Source: Streptomyces huiliensis (lineage in GTDB: Bacteria > Actinomycetota > Actinomycetes > Streptomycetales > Streptomycetaceae). Taken from it: a stretch of 59,406 nucleotides of DNA. Each line of letters starts with the position of its first letter. The stretch's first letter is position 1. A program made the position numbers and the translations under genes. Location of the stretch: assembly GCF_020037025.1 (NCBI RefSeq), contig NZ_JAIQLH010000087.1, forward strand, positions 1 through 59,406, read 5' to 3'. Under the pieces are notes generated by a model. It was not told the DNA's origin. It did no database searches and saw nothing but the letters and a program-made list of their open reading frames with translations. Positions 16,174 through 24,475 of the stretch are shown here, in pieces.

Positions 16174-17244
16174 TCAGCGGGAGTCCGCGGCGCCCCGGCC
16201 GACCGGCCGTCCCGTCGACGCCCGTTCCACCAGCCGGGGCGTCGCGTCCCGGGTGCGGCGGGCCGGGCCGCCGTCCAGCAGGGCGATCAGTTCCTCGGCG
16301 GCGCGCCGGCCGAAGGCCGCGGTGTCGCGGGCGAGGGCGGTCAGCGGCGGGTGGGTGCTGCGGCAGAGGACGGAGTCGTCCCAGGCGACGATGGAGAGGT
16401 CGGAGGGGACGGACAGGCCGCGGCGGGCGGCGACGGCGAGGCCCGCGACGGCCATCACGTCGTTGTCGTAGACGACGGCGGTGGGCGGGTCGGGCGCGGC
16501 GAGCAGCCGGCGGGTGGCCTCGGCGCCCTGGGCGTCGGAGTAGTCCGTGGTCACGGAGGTGACGTGAAGGCCGTGGCGTTCGGCGGCCCGGCGCAGGGCG
16601 GCGCCGCGGCGCCGGGTGTGGGCGAGCTCGCCGAGGCCCGCGACGTGGGCGACGCGCCGGTGGCCGAGGGCGTCCAGGCGGCCGACGACGGAGTCCATGG
16701 CCGCCGCGTCGTCGGCCCAGAGGTTGGAGAGCGCGGCGTCCGGGCGCGCCTCCCAGGCGGGGTCGTCCATCGCGCCGATCACCACGGTGGGGAGGCCGAG
16801 GCCGGCGAGCAGGGCGGGCCGGGGGTCGTCGGCGCGCGGGTCGACGACGAGGAGGCCGTCGACGCGGTGCTCGGCCCACCAGCGGCGGTGTACGGCGCAC
16901 TCGGCGGTCACGTCCTCGACCACCTGGAAGAGCAGCCCGAGCCCGCGCAGGGCGAGGGCCTCCTGGACGCCGGAGACGAGCTGGAGGAAGAACGACTCGA
17001 CGCCGAGGGTCCGGGCGGGCCGGGCAAGGACGAGGCCGACGGTGGCGGAGCCCTCGCCGGAGAGCGCGCGGGCCGCCGTGCTGGGCTGCCAGCCCAGCTG
17101 CTCGGCGACGCGCCTGACCCGCTCGCGGGTGCCCTCCGAGACGCCCGGGCGGCCGTTGAGCGCGAAGGAGACCGCGCTCTCCGACACTCCGGCGCGGCGG
17201 GCGATGTCGCGGATGGTCGGGCGGCGGGCCGGCAGGCGGCGCAT
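16174..17244 (-). CDS. LacI-family transcriptional regulator of the N-glycan operon
   Basis: 356 aa. The N-terminal HTH and hinge (PTIRDIARRAGVSESAVSFAL...GWQPSTAARALSG) are followed by a periplasmic-binding-protein-like effector domain (VGLVLARPARTLG, DGLLVVDPRADDPRP, AVVYDNDVMAVAGLA, LSIVAWDDSVLC). It lies divergent from the sugar ABC transporter/glycosidase operon, with a near-perfect LacI-type palindrome between them. It is therefore most likely the local repressor, relieved by a mannose-containing glycan or a breakdown product. The operator also overlaps the regulator's own upstream region, suggesting autoregulation. Confidence 0.9.
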   Translation of the reverse strand: MRRLPARRPTIRDIARRAGVSESAVSFALNGRPGVSEGTRERVRRVAEQLGWQPSTAARALSGEGSATVGLVLARPARTLGVESFFLQLVSGVQEALALRGLGLLFQVVEDVTAECAVHRRWWAEHRVDGLLVVDPRADDPRPALLAGLGLPTVVIGAMDDPAWEARPDAALSNLWADDAAAMDSVVGRLDALGHRRVAHVAGLGELAHTRRRGAALRRAAERHGLHVTSVTTDYSDAQGAEATRRLLAAPDPPTAVVYDNDVMAVAGLAVAARRGLSVPSDLSIVAWDDSVLCRSTHPPLTALARDTAAFGRRAAEELIALLDGGPARRTRDATPRLVERASTGRPVGRGAADSR

Positions 17245-17297
17245 GGGGTCTCCTCGGACGTCCGGGGCGGGCCCGGCACCGGCCCGGGCTCCAACAC

Positions 17298-17313
17298 ACT
17301 AAAGCGCATTAGT
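17298..17313. promoter_or_regulatory. LacI-type operator
   Basis: ACTAAAGCGCATTAGT: a 16-bp palindrome with 5-bp perfect outer arms (ACTAA/TTAGT) and the central CG expected for LacI-family sites. It sits in the 155-bp divergent region, 54 bp before the regulator and 87 bp before the binding-protein gene. TTGACG hexamers at 17316 and 17328 are candidate -35 boxes for the operon; the downstream -10 is not clear. Confidence 0.75.
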
Positions 17314-17399
17314 CGTTGACGGAAGTATTGACGTGACTCCCTTGTCGGGTGCACCTTTTGGACCGCCACCTTCCGGCCCCCGACCGAAGGAGCCCGGCC

Positions 17400-18710
17400 A
17401 TGCACCCGTCCCGTGGAGTCGTCCGGAGAACCGTCCGGCCGGCCGTTCCGCTGCTCGCCCTCGCGCTGGCGCTGAGCGCCTGCGGTTCGGACGGCGGAGG
17501 GGGCGGCGGTTCGTCGGCGGACGGCCGGATCGAGGGCCGGATCACCTTCCAGACCTGGAATCTCCGGGCCGGTTACAAGGACTACTTCGAGTCCCTGGTG
17601 AAGGAATTCGAGGAGAAGTATCCGGACGTCACGGTGAAATGGCAGGACCAGCCCGCCGAGCACTACGCGGACAAACTCGGGGCGGACGCCGCCGCCGGCA
17701 CCCTGCCGGATGTCGTGAACGTCTCCCCGGACCTCTCCTATCCGCTGGCGAAGGCGGGCGTGCTGCTGAATCTCGACAAGGAGCCGGTGGCCGCGAAGTT
17801 CAAGGGCGAATACACCGCGGAGGCGTGGCGGGGGAACACCCTGCCGGGTCTGGACGGCGCCTACGCGTTCCCCTGGTATCTCACCACCGGCCCGCTGTTC
17901 TACAACAAGGCCCTGTTCCGGGACGCCGGCCTGGATCCGGAGAAGCCGCCGAGGACCTACGACGAGCTGTTCGGCGCGGCGGCGGAGCTGTCCCGCCGGT
18001 CGGGCGGCCGGACGGCCACCCTGGCGGGCACCCCGGCGATCGAGGACTTCGGCCGGTACGGCGTGCGGCTGATGGACGAGGACGCCACCCGGTTCACGTA
18101 CAACGAGCCCAGGGGCGTCGAGCTGCTGACCCGCTACAAGCGGCTCCACGACGAGGGCGGGCTCGATCCGCAGGCGCTGACGAGCACCCCCGAGCAGGCG
18201 GGCCGGAAATTCCTGGAGCAGAAGGTCGCCATGAATCCGGGCGGCGCCAACGACCTGGCGAACTTCCGGAAGAACGCGCCGAGCCTGTACCGGAACCTCG
18301 GTATCACCGACGCCCCGAACAACACCGGGAAGCCGAACATGTACGTCATGGGCCTCGCGGTCAACCGGAACGGCAAGCACAAGGCGGCGGCCATCGCCTT
18401 CGCCCATTTCGTGACCGACCGGAAGAACCAGGAGGCGTTCGCGCACCGGGTGGCCGTCTTCCCGAGTACGAAGGGCTCGCTCGACGACCCGTACTGGACG
18501 AAGCACGACGGGACGGACGAGGGCCGGGTCCGGGTCGCCTCCGCGAAATCCCTGAAAGGTGCCGTGAATTACACACCCGTGGTGATGAGCGACGAAATGA
18601 AGACGATTCTGCGCAACGAGGTCGCCAAGGCCCTCCAGGGAAAGAAGTCGCCCAAGGAGGCGCTGGACGACGCGGTGGCGCAGAGCGACCGGCTGCTGCG
18701 GCGGAAGTGA
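17400..18710 (+). CDS. Sugar ABC transporter substrate-binding lipoprotein (SBP_bac_1)
   Basis: 436 aa. Strong ribosome binding site (GAAGGAG) before ATG 17400. The lipoprotein signal ends LALALALSACGSD, followed by a Gly/Ser linker. The body has the family-1 binding-protein layout (TFQTWNLRAGYKDYFESLVK, AAGTLPDVVNVSPDL, GAYAFPWYLTTGPLFYNKALF) used for oligosaccharides. It begins the divergent operon next to the LacI gene. From its neighbours (endo-glucosaminidase, alpha- and beta-mannosidase) I infer that it captures Man(n)GlcNAc-type oligosaccharides released from glycoproteins. Confidence 0.9.
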   Translation: MHPSRGVVRRTVRPAVPLLALALALSACGSDGGGGGGSSADGRIEGRITFQTWNLRAGYKDYFESLVKEFEEKYPDVTVKWQDQPAEHYADKLGADAAAGTLPDVVNVSPDLSYPLAKAGVLLNLDKEPVAAKFKGEYTAEAWRGNTLPGLDGAYAFPWYLTTGPLFYNKALFRDAGLDPEKPPRTYDELFGAAAELSRRSGGRTATLAGTPAIEDFGRYGVRLMDEDATRFTYNEPRGVELLTRYKRLHDEGGLDPQALTSTPEQAGRKFLEQKVAMNPGGANDLANFRKNAPSLYRNLGITDAPNNTGKPNMYVMGLAVNRNGKHKAAAIAFAHFVTDRKNQEAFAHRVAVFPSTKGSLDDPYWTKHDGTDEGRVRVASAKSLKGAVNYTPVVMSDEMKTILRNEVAKALQGKKSPKEALDDAVAQSDRLLRRK

Positions 18711-18717
18711 TCCCGCC

Positions 18718-18777
18718 ATGGCTCGCGGAGACATGGCCCGTAATGACACGGCCCGCAGAGACACGGCCCGCAGAGGC
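18718..18777. repeat. In-frame tandem repeat, 4 x 15 bp
   Basis: Units ATGGCTCGCGGAGAC, ATGGCCCGTAATGAC, ACGGCCCGCAGAGAC and ACGGCCCGCAGAGGC form the first twenty codons of the MalF-type permease gene. Confidence 0.88.
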
Positions 18778-19671
18778 GTCCGCCTCCACCACCCCGCGAC
18801 CCCCTGGCTGCTCCTGCTCCCCGGGCTCGGCGTGCTCGCCGCGTTCAGCCTCTTCCCCTTCCTGACGACCGTCCACGACGCGTTCACCGACGCCCGGACG
18901 CTCGTCCCCGGGCAGTGGGTCGGGCTGCGGAACTTCCGGGACATGCTGCACGACGAGCAGTTCTGGGTGGCCCTGCGCAACAGCGCGCTGTACGTCGTCC
19001 TCGTCGTCCCGTTCACCGTGCTGCTGCCGTTGCTGCTGGCGCTGCTGGTGCACAAGCGGCTGCCGGGGATGGGCTTCTTCCGCTCCGCGTTCTACACCCC
19101 GGTGGTGGCCTCGGTGGTGGCGGTGGCGCTGATCTGGTCCTGGATGCTGGACGACCGGGGGCTGGTCAACGGCATCCTCAAGGCGCTGGGCGCCGGGCCG
19201 GTGTCGTTCCTCGGCGACTCCTGGCTGCTGCTGATCAGCGCGATGGCGCTGACGGTGTGGAAGGGCCTCGGCTACTACATGGTCATCTACCTGGCCGCGC
19301 TGGCCAACGTCCCGCGCGAGCTGCACGAGGCCGCGGCGGTCGACGGCGCCGGCCCGCTGCGCCGCTTCGCCAGCGTCACCGTGCCGGCCGTCCGCTCCAC
19401 GATGGTGCTGGTCGGCGCCCTGTCGTCGGTCTCCGCGTTCAAGGTCTTCTCCGAGGTGTTCCTGCTGGCAGGACCCACCGGCGGGCCGGCCGGGGAGGAC
19501 ACCACGCTCGTCATGCTGGTGCAGCGGACGGGCACCGGGCTCGACGGGCGCGTCGGCTACGCCTCCGCCCTCTCCCTGGTGATCTTCGTGATCGCGCTGC
19601 TGCTGATGCTGCTGGTACTGCGCGCCGGCCGGGGCGGGGACGCGGCGGAGCGGCGGGAGGAGCGCCGGTGA
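18718..19671 (+). CDS. Sugar ABC transporter permease (MalF type)
   Basis: 317 aa with six transmembrane helices. The EAA loop ELHEAAAVDGAGPLRRFASV, which contacts the ATPase, is near residue 200. It starts seven bases after the binding-protein stop. The first 20 residues (MARGDMARNDTARRDTARRG) are a fourfold repeat of a 15-bp unit lying ahead of the first helix, an odd basic cytoplasmic tail. It couples to the second permease by a GTGA overlap. No dedicated ATPase gene is present, as usual for Streptomyces sugar systems that share an MsiK-like ATPase (family knowledge). Confidence 0.92.
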   Translation: MARGDMARNDTARRDTARRGVRLHHPATPWLLLLPGLGVLAAFSLFPFLTTVHDAFTDARTLVPGQWVGLRNFRDMLHDEQFWVALRNSALYVVLVVPFTVLLPLLLALLVHKRLPGMGFFRSAFYTPVVASVVAVALIWSWMLDDRGLVNGILKALGAGPVSFLGDSWLLLISAMALTVWKGLGYYMVIYLAALANVPRELHEAAAVDGAGPLRRFASVTVPAVRSTMVLVGALSSVSAFKVFSEVFLLAGPTGGPAGEDTTLVMLVQRTGTGLDGRVGYASALSLVIFVIALLLMLLVLRAGRGGDAAERREERR

Positions 19672-20498
19672 CCAGGACGTCGTGGGCGGAGAAGGCGTTC
19701 CGCTACGTGCTGCTGCTCGCGGTCCTGGCGCTGACCGTCGGCCCGTTCCTCTGGCAGCTGTCCACCTCGTTCAAGAGCACGACGGAGGACGTCTACACCT
19801 CGCCGCCGCGCTTCCTGCCCGAGCACCCGACCGCGCACAACTACGCCGAGGTTGCCGACATCGTCCCGGTCTGGGACTACGCCCTCAACTCGCTGACGGT
19901 GGCGGTGGCCAGTGTACTCACCAACCTGATCGGGGCGTCGACGGCGGGCTACGCGCTGGCCCGGCTGCGCTTCCGGGGCCGCGGGGCCGCCGGGCTCGCC
20001 TTCGTGGCGGCGCTGCTGGTCCCGGCGGAGTCCCTGGTCATCGCGCAGTTCACGATGATGCGCGACCTCCACCTGAACAACACGCTCACCGCCGTCGTCC
20101 TCCCCGGCGCGGTCGGGGCGCTGAACGTGCTGCTGATGCGGAACGCGTTCGCGAACGTGCCGCGCGAGATCGAGGAGGCGGCGGTCGTCGACGGCGCGAA
20201 CACCTGGCAGCGGTTCACCCGGATCGCGCTGCCGTCGGTGCGCGGCACCCTCGCCGTCGTCGCGATCTTCGCGTTCATGGGCGCCTGGGACGACTTCCTC
20301 TGGCCGCTGATCGTGCTGTCGGACTCCGAGCGCTACACGCTGACCGTCGGCCTGAACTTCCTGCACGGCACGTTCCAGCAGAACCCGCGGCTCGTCGCCG
20401 CCGGGACCGTCATCGCGGTGGCTCCGCTCGTGGTGCTGTTCGCCTGCCTCCAGCGGTACTTCTTCCGCGGGGCGGGCGAGGGCGCCGTCAAGGGCTGA
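19668..20498 (+). CDS. Sugar ABC transporter permease (MalG type)
   Basis: 276 aa, six transmembrane helices, EAA loop EIEEAAVVDGANTWQRFTRI near residue 170. The GTG start overlaps the preceding stop (GTGA), showing coupled translation with the MalF-type partner. Conserved features such as the SFKSTTEDVYTSPPRFLPEHPT segment after helix 1 and the FMGAWDDFLWPLIVL block agree with carbohydrate importers of the CUT1 class. Confidence 0.93.
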   Translation: MTRTSWAEKAFRYVLLLAVLALTVGPFLWQLSTSFKSTTEDVYTSPPRFLPEHPTAHNYAEVADIVPVWDYALNSLTVAVASVLTNLIGASTAGYALARLRFRGRGAAGLAFVAALLVPAESLVIAQFTMMRDLHLNNTLTAVVLPGAVGALNVLLMRNAFANVPREIEEAAVVDGANTWQRFTRIALPSVRGTLAVVAIFAFMGAWDDFLWPLIVLSDSERYTLTVGLNFLHGTFQQNPRLVAAGTVIAVAPLVVLFACLQRYFFRGAGEGAVKG

Positions 20499-20508
20499 AG
20501 CCGTTCTG

Positions 20509-20538
20509 GACCGTCATGGACCGTCATGAACCGTCATG
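20509..20538. repeat. Tandem repeat, 3 x 10 bp
   Basis: GACCGTCATG, GACCGTCATG, AACCGTCATG, between the MalG-type gene and the ribosome binding site of the beta-mannosidase gene. It contains spurious ATGs upstream of the real start. Confidence 0.88.
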
Positions 20539-20549
20539 AAAGGAGCTCC

Positions 20550-21797
20550 ATGAACGTGCGCTTCGGCGTCAACTACACCCCCAGTCGGGGCTGGTTCCAC
20601 CACTGGCTCGACTTCGACCTCGACGACGTCCGCGCCGACCTGGACTGCGTCGCGTCCCTGGGCCTGGACCACGTCCGGGTCTTCCCGCTCTGGCCGCTGT
20701 TCCAGCCCAACCGGACGCTGATCCGGCCGCGCGCCGTCGAGCAGCTGGTCCGGCTGGTGGACGCGGCCGGGGAGCGCGGCCTGGACGTCGCCGTGGACGG
20801 GCTCCAGGGGCACCTGTCGAGCTTTGACTTCCTGCCCTCGTGGGTGACCACCTGGCACCGCCGCAACCTGTTCACCGACCCGGACGTCGTCGACGCGCAG
20901 GCCCGCTACCTGGCGGAACTGGCGGGGGCGCTCGCCGGGCGGCCCAACTTCCTCGGGATGACGGTCGGCAACGAGACCAACCAGTTCGCGGGCGACCCGC
21001 ACCCCGATCCGCACCGGGTCACCACCGCCGAGGCGGGCCGCTGGCTGCGCCGGATGACCGAGGCGTGCGAACGGGCCGCGCCCGGCCGTGCGCACCTGCA
21101 CGCCGCGTACGACGCCGCCTGGTACGACGGCACGCACCCCTTCACGCCCGCGCACGCGGCCCGGATCGGTGCCATGACCGCCGTGCACTCCTGGGTCTTC
21201 AACGGCACCGCCCAGCGGCACGGCCCGGACGGCGCCGCGACCGGGCTGCACGCCGCGTACCTGATCGAGCTGTCCAAGGCGTGGGCCGCCGATCCGGCGC
21301 GCCCGGTCTGGCTCCAGGAGGTCGGGGCGCCCGCGCCGCACGTACCGGCCGCGCGGGCGGCGGAGTTCACCCGCGCGACGCTCCGCAACGCGCTGGACTG
21401 CCCCGGGCTGTGGGGCGTCACCTGGTGGTGCTCGCACGACGTGGACCGGGCGCTGGGCGACTTCCCGGAGCTGGAGTACGGCCTGGGGCTGTTCACCAAC
21501 GACCGCCGGCTCAAACCGGCGGGCGAGGCGCTGGCCCGGGTCGTACGGGAGTACGGGCAGGGCGCGTACGGTGAGCCCGCGCCCCGGCACACGGCGCTGA
21601 TCGTGGACGCGGGGGACGTGGAGAGCGCGCCGCTGCGGCCACTGTGCGCGCCGGGCGGCACCTACTTCGAGGCGTGGATGCGGCTCGCCGCGGAGGGCGT
21701 CCGCCCGGCCGTGGTCCTCGCCCAGCGGATCGGCGAACCCGGTCACTTGGCGGGCCGGGGCATCAAGGAGACGGTCGCTCCCGACCGGCTTCCCTGA
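20550..21797 (+). CDS. GH5 subfamily 18-like beta-mannosidase
   Basis: 415 aa, no signal peptide, so intracellular. The start MNVRFGVNYTPSRGWFHHWL, the block GLDHVRVFPLWPLFQPNRT and the two catalytic glutamates (acid/base in TVGNETNQF near residue 146, nucleophile in PVWLQEVGAP near 255) follow those of Bifidobacterium GH5_18 beta-mannosidase as I remember it. So does the VTWWCSHDV segment. Those enzymes cleave Man-beta-1,4-GlcNAc, the core disaccharide left when an N-glycan has been cut by an endoglycosidase and its alpha-mannoses removed. AAAGGAG before ATG 20550 supports the start. Operon position between transporter and GH85/GH38 genes fits this role. Confidence 0.87.
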   Translation: MNVRFGVNYTPSRGWFHHWLDFDLDDVRADLDCVASLGLDHVRVFPLWPLFQPNRTLIRPRAVEQLVRLVDAAGERGLDVAVDGLQGHLSSFDFLPSWVTTWHRRNLFTDPDVVDAQARYLAELAGALAGRPNFLGMTVGNETNQFAGDPHPDPHRVTTAEAGRWLRRMTEACERAAPGRAHLHAAYDAAWYDGTHPFTPAHAARIGAMTAVHSWVFNGTAQRHGPDGAATGLHAAYLIELSKAWAADPARPVWLQEVGAPAPHVPAARAAEFTRATLRNALDCPGLWGVTWWCSHDVDRALGDFPELEYGLGLFTNDRRLKPAGEALARVVREYGQGAYGEPAPRHTALIVDAGDVESAPLRPLCAPGGTYFEAWMRLAAEGVRPAVVLAQRIGEPGHLAGRGIKETVAPDRLP

Positions 21798-21940
21798 CCA
21801 CCGTCCGGCCGCCGGCGATCCGACCGGCCGAACGGCCACCGCCGCCGGCCCGGTCCGCCCGCGGACCCCGGGGCCGGACGAGGAGGGCGCGATCCCCGGG
21901 GCCGGGGCTGTCCCTCCGCATATCCCCTCGGAGGAGCGTC
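21798..21940. other. Short intergenic spacer
   Basis: 143 bp between the GH5 and GH85 genes. It contains no gene and no clear terminator; the run CCGGCCGAACGGCCACCGCCGG offers a weak hairpin. The GH85 gene has its own strong ribosome binding site at the end (GGAGGAG). Confidence 0.4.
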
Positions 21941-24427
21941 ATGCACGAACCGACCCACCGATCCCCCACGGCCGCCCCCACCAGCGGGACGGCCGCCAAC
22001 GGACCCGCCGGCCCGACCTCCGCCACCAAACCCAGCGACCCGACCGCCGTCGCCACGGGACCCACCGGCCCGACCGCCGTCGCCGAGATCACCGACCGCC
22101 CTACGCCGACGGAGGGCACCGGATCGACCGGCGCCGCCGGACCGACCGTACCCACCAGCCCCACCGGCCCCACCGCCCCCACCGGCTCGACCGTCCCCAC
22201 CGCCCCCGACGACCGGACCGCCGTCGCCGGACCCACCGACGGAACCGCCGCCACCAGCCCCGCCTCCCACACCTCCCACACCTCCCTCGCCGGATCCGCC
22301 GGCCCGGCTGCCCCCGCCTCCCCCACCCGCCGGACTGTCCTCGCCGCCGGTCTCGTGGCCGCCCTCGCCGTGCCGCCCGCGCTGTCTTCCGCCACGCCGG
22401 CCGCCGCGGTCCCGTCCGGCACACCGCCCCCGCACGCACCACCCGCCCCGGACGGCTCCCCGGCCGGTCCCCCGGACCTCCAGCCGTACGCCGCCTACTG
22501 GTTCCCCGACTCCCCGCCCCCGGGAACGCCCCCGCCCGGGGCCGTGTGGCGCGGCCTCGCCCGGTGGAGACCCGAGGACGACCCCGACCTTCCCTTCAAC
22601 CGCGCGTCCGTCCCCCTCGCCCCCCGCTTCACTCCCCCACCGCGCGACGGGGCCCGCGCCGAGCAGGCGCGGATCAGCGCCCTGGTCTCCTTCGCCCCGA
22701 CCTCCGGGCACCCCTCCCAGGGCGGGCCGACCGCCGACCACTACGCGTTCACCCACTGGGCGTACCTCGACGAGCTGGTGTTCTGGGGCGGTTCGTCCGG
22801 CGAGGGCCTGGTCCTGGCGCCCACCGCGCCCGTCGTGGACGCCGCCCACCGCCACGGCGTGCCCGTCCTGGGCACGGTGTTCCTGCCCCCCGCGGCCTAC
22901 GGCGGACGGCTGGAGTGGACGCGGGACCTGCTCCGCCGGGCTCCCGACGGCGGCTTCCCGCTCGCGGACAAGCTGCTGGCCGTGGCCCGCGCGTACGGCT
23001 TCGACGGCTGGTTCCTCAACGCCGAGACCGGGGGCGGCGACGCCCGCCTCGCCGCGGACATGCGCGACTTCGTGGCCCACCTCCGCCGCAGGGGGCGCGG
23101 CCTCCGCGTGACCTGGTACGACGCGCTGGCGATCTCCGGGGACGTCGCCTGGCAGAACGAGCTCAACGACCGCAACGACGCCTTCTTCCGCGCCGCCGAC
23201 ACGATGTTCCTCAATTTCAACTGGACGCGCCAGGGCCTGCGCTCATCCTCGGAACGGGCCGAGGCCATGGGCCGGGACCGCTACGAGCTGTGGGCCGGCG
23301 TCGACGTCGAGGCACGCGGCTGGGCCACGCCCGTCGACTGGGACGCCCTCCTCCCGCCCGACCGCCCGCACGTCACGTCCCTCGGCCTGTACCGCCCCGA
23401 GTGGACCTGGAAGCAGGCCGCCAACCGCTCCCCCGCCGCCTTCCACGCCCGCGACGACCGCTTCTGGACCGGCACAGGAGGCATGGGAGGCACAGGAGGC
23501 ACGGGAGGCACCGGCGGCACCTGGCGCGCCCCCGCCGCGTCCGTCGCCGACCGGTCCACGCTCACCGCCCTCCCCTTCGCGACCGTGTTCAACACCGGCC
23601 ACGGCCTCCGCTGGTACGAGCGCGGGCGGCCCGTCCCGTCCGGCCCCTGGCACCACCTGGGCCTCCAGGACCGGCTGCCCGGCCGCCGCCGCACGGCCGG
23701 GGGCCCGCACCCCGCCCCCTCCGTCGGCTACGACTTCGACGACGCGTGGCACGGCGGCGGCAGCCTGCTGGTCGCCGGCCCGCTCCCGGAGCCCGCGACG
23801 GTGGAGCTGTACGCGGCCCGGCTGCCGCTGTCGCCGTCCACGGTGGTCGAACTGACGTACCGTACGGACGCCGGAAGCGCCCCCGTGCGGGTGGAGTTCG
23901 CCGCCGAGGTGGACGGGCGCACCGGCCTCCTGGCCGCCGGGCGGGCGGGACCGGCGTGGACCACGGTGACCGTCCGGGCGGGCGCGCTGCTGCGGGGCCG
24001 CGCCCGGGGCACGCTCCGCACCCTGGGCGTGCGCCTCACCGCGACGGGCGACGGGCCGGTGCGCTGGCGGCTGGGCCGGCTGGCCGTGCGGGACGGCCTC
24101 CGGTTGCCGCCCGGCCGCCCGGTCCGGCCGAGGGTCACCGCGTCGGCGGTCCGCCCCGACGGCACCGCCGCCCTCCGCCTGGCCTGGCGCCCGTCCCCCG
24201 CCCCCGTCCGCCACTACGCGCTGCACCAGTGCCTGCCGGGCGGCAACGTCCGCTTCCTTGGCGGCACCTGTGGGCATGCCTTCTACGTTCCGGAGCTGCG
24301 CCGTACGGCCGGCGAGGCGGTCACGCGCGTCGAGGTGCGCGCGGTGGACGAGCTGTACGCCTCCTCGGCCCCCGCCGTCGTCCGGTTCCGCTGGCCGCAC
24401 CCGAACTCCCGTAACGAGCTGCCGTAA
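21941..24427 (+). CDS. Secreted endo-beta-N-acetylglucosaminidase, GH85
   Basis: 828 aa. The catalytic region follows Arthrobacter EndoA almost block by block: YAAYWFPDS, WRPEDDPDLPFNRASVPL, SALVSFAPTSGHPSQGGP, FTHWAYLDELVFWGGSSGEG, HGVPVLGTVFLPP and FPLADKLLAVA. GFDGWFLNAETGGGD carries the N and E of the catalytic N-x-E, and TWYDAL the catalytic Tyr. The C-terminal beta domains resemble the EndoA carbohydrate-binding part. GH85 cuts the GlcNAc-GlcNAc core of high-mannose N-glycans. A Tat signal (TRRTVLAAGLVAALAV) lies at residues 129-144, behind an extraordinary Thr/Pro/Gly/Ala-rich N-terminal stretch of about 128 residues. GGAGGAG before ATG 21941 is strong, and no later in-frame start exists before the signal. 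Confidence 0.92.
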   Translation: MHEPTHRSPTAAPTSGTAANGPAGPTSATKPSDPTAVATGPTGPTAVAEITDRPTPTEGTGSTGAAGPTVPTSPTGPTAPTGSTVPTAPDDRTAVAGPTDGTAATSPASHTSHTSLAGSAGPAAPASPTRRTVLAAGLVAALAVPPALSSATPAAAVPSGTPPPHAPPAPDGSPAGPPDLQPYAAYWFPDSPPPGTPPPGAVWRGLARWRPEDDPDLPFNRASVPLAPRFTPPPRDGARAEQARISALVSFAPTSGHPSQGGPTADHYAFTHWAYLDELVFWGGSSGEGLVLAPTAPVVDAAHRHGVPVLGTVFLPPAAYGGRLEWTRDLLRRAPDGGFPLADKLLAVARAYGFDGWFLNAETGGGDARLAADMRDFVAHLRRRGRGLRVTWYDALAISGDVAWQNELNDRNDAFFRAADTMFLNFNWTRQGLRSSSERAEAMGRDRYELWAGVDVEARGWATPVDWDALLPPDRPHVTSLGLYRPEWTWKQAANRSPAAFHARDDRFWTGTGGMGGTGGTGGTGGTWRAPAASVADRSTLTALPFATVFNTGHGLRWYERGRPVPSGPWHHLGLQDRLPGRRRTAGGPHPAPSVGYDFDDAWHGGGSLLVAGPLPEPATVELYAARLPLSPSTVVELTYRTDAGSAPVRVEFAAEVDGRTGLLAAGRAGPAWTTVTVRAGALLRGRARGTLRTLGVRLTATGDGPVRWRLGRLAVRDGLRLPPGRPVRPRVTASAVRPDGTAALRLAWRPSPAPVRHYALHQCLPGGNVRFLGGTCGHAFYVPELRRTAGEAVTRVEVRAVDELYASSAPAVVRFRWPHPNSRNELP
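23471..23515. repeat. In-frame tandem repeat, 5 x 9 bp
   Basis: Units GGCACAGGA / GGCATGGGA / GGCACGGGA encode the GTG-GMG-GTG-GTG-GTG loop of the GH85 protein between its catalytic domain and the following beta domain. Confidence 0.88.
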
Positions 24428-24475
24428 CAAGACCCCGTAACGACCTCCCGGTACCCCGATCGGTAAGGACACGCG

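Noticed and set aside
14312..17299. A 995-codon frame running through both the monooxygenase and the region upstream of it
   Set aside because: Only the part from ATG 15934 has FAD-enzyme motifs and a ribosome binding site; the upstream part lies antisense or out of frame to the LacI gene.
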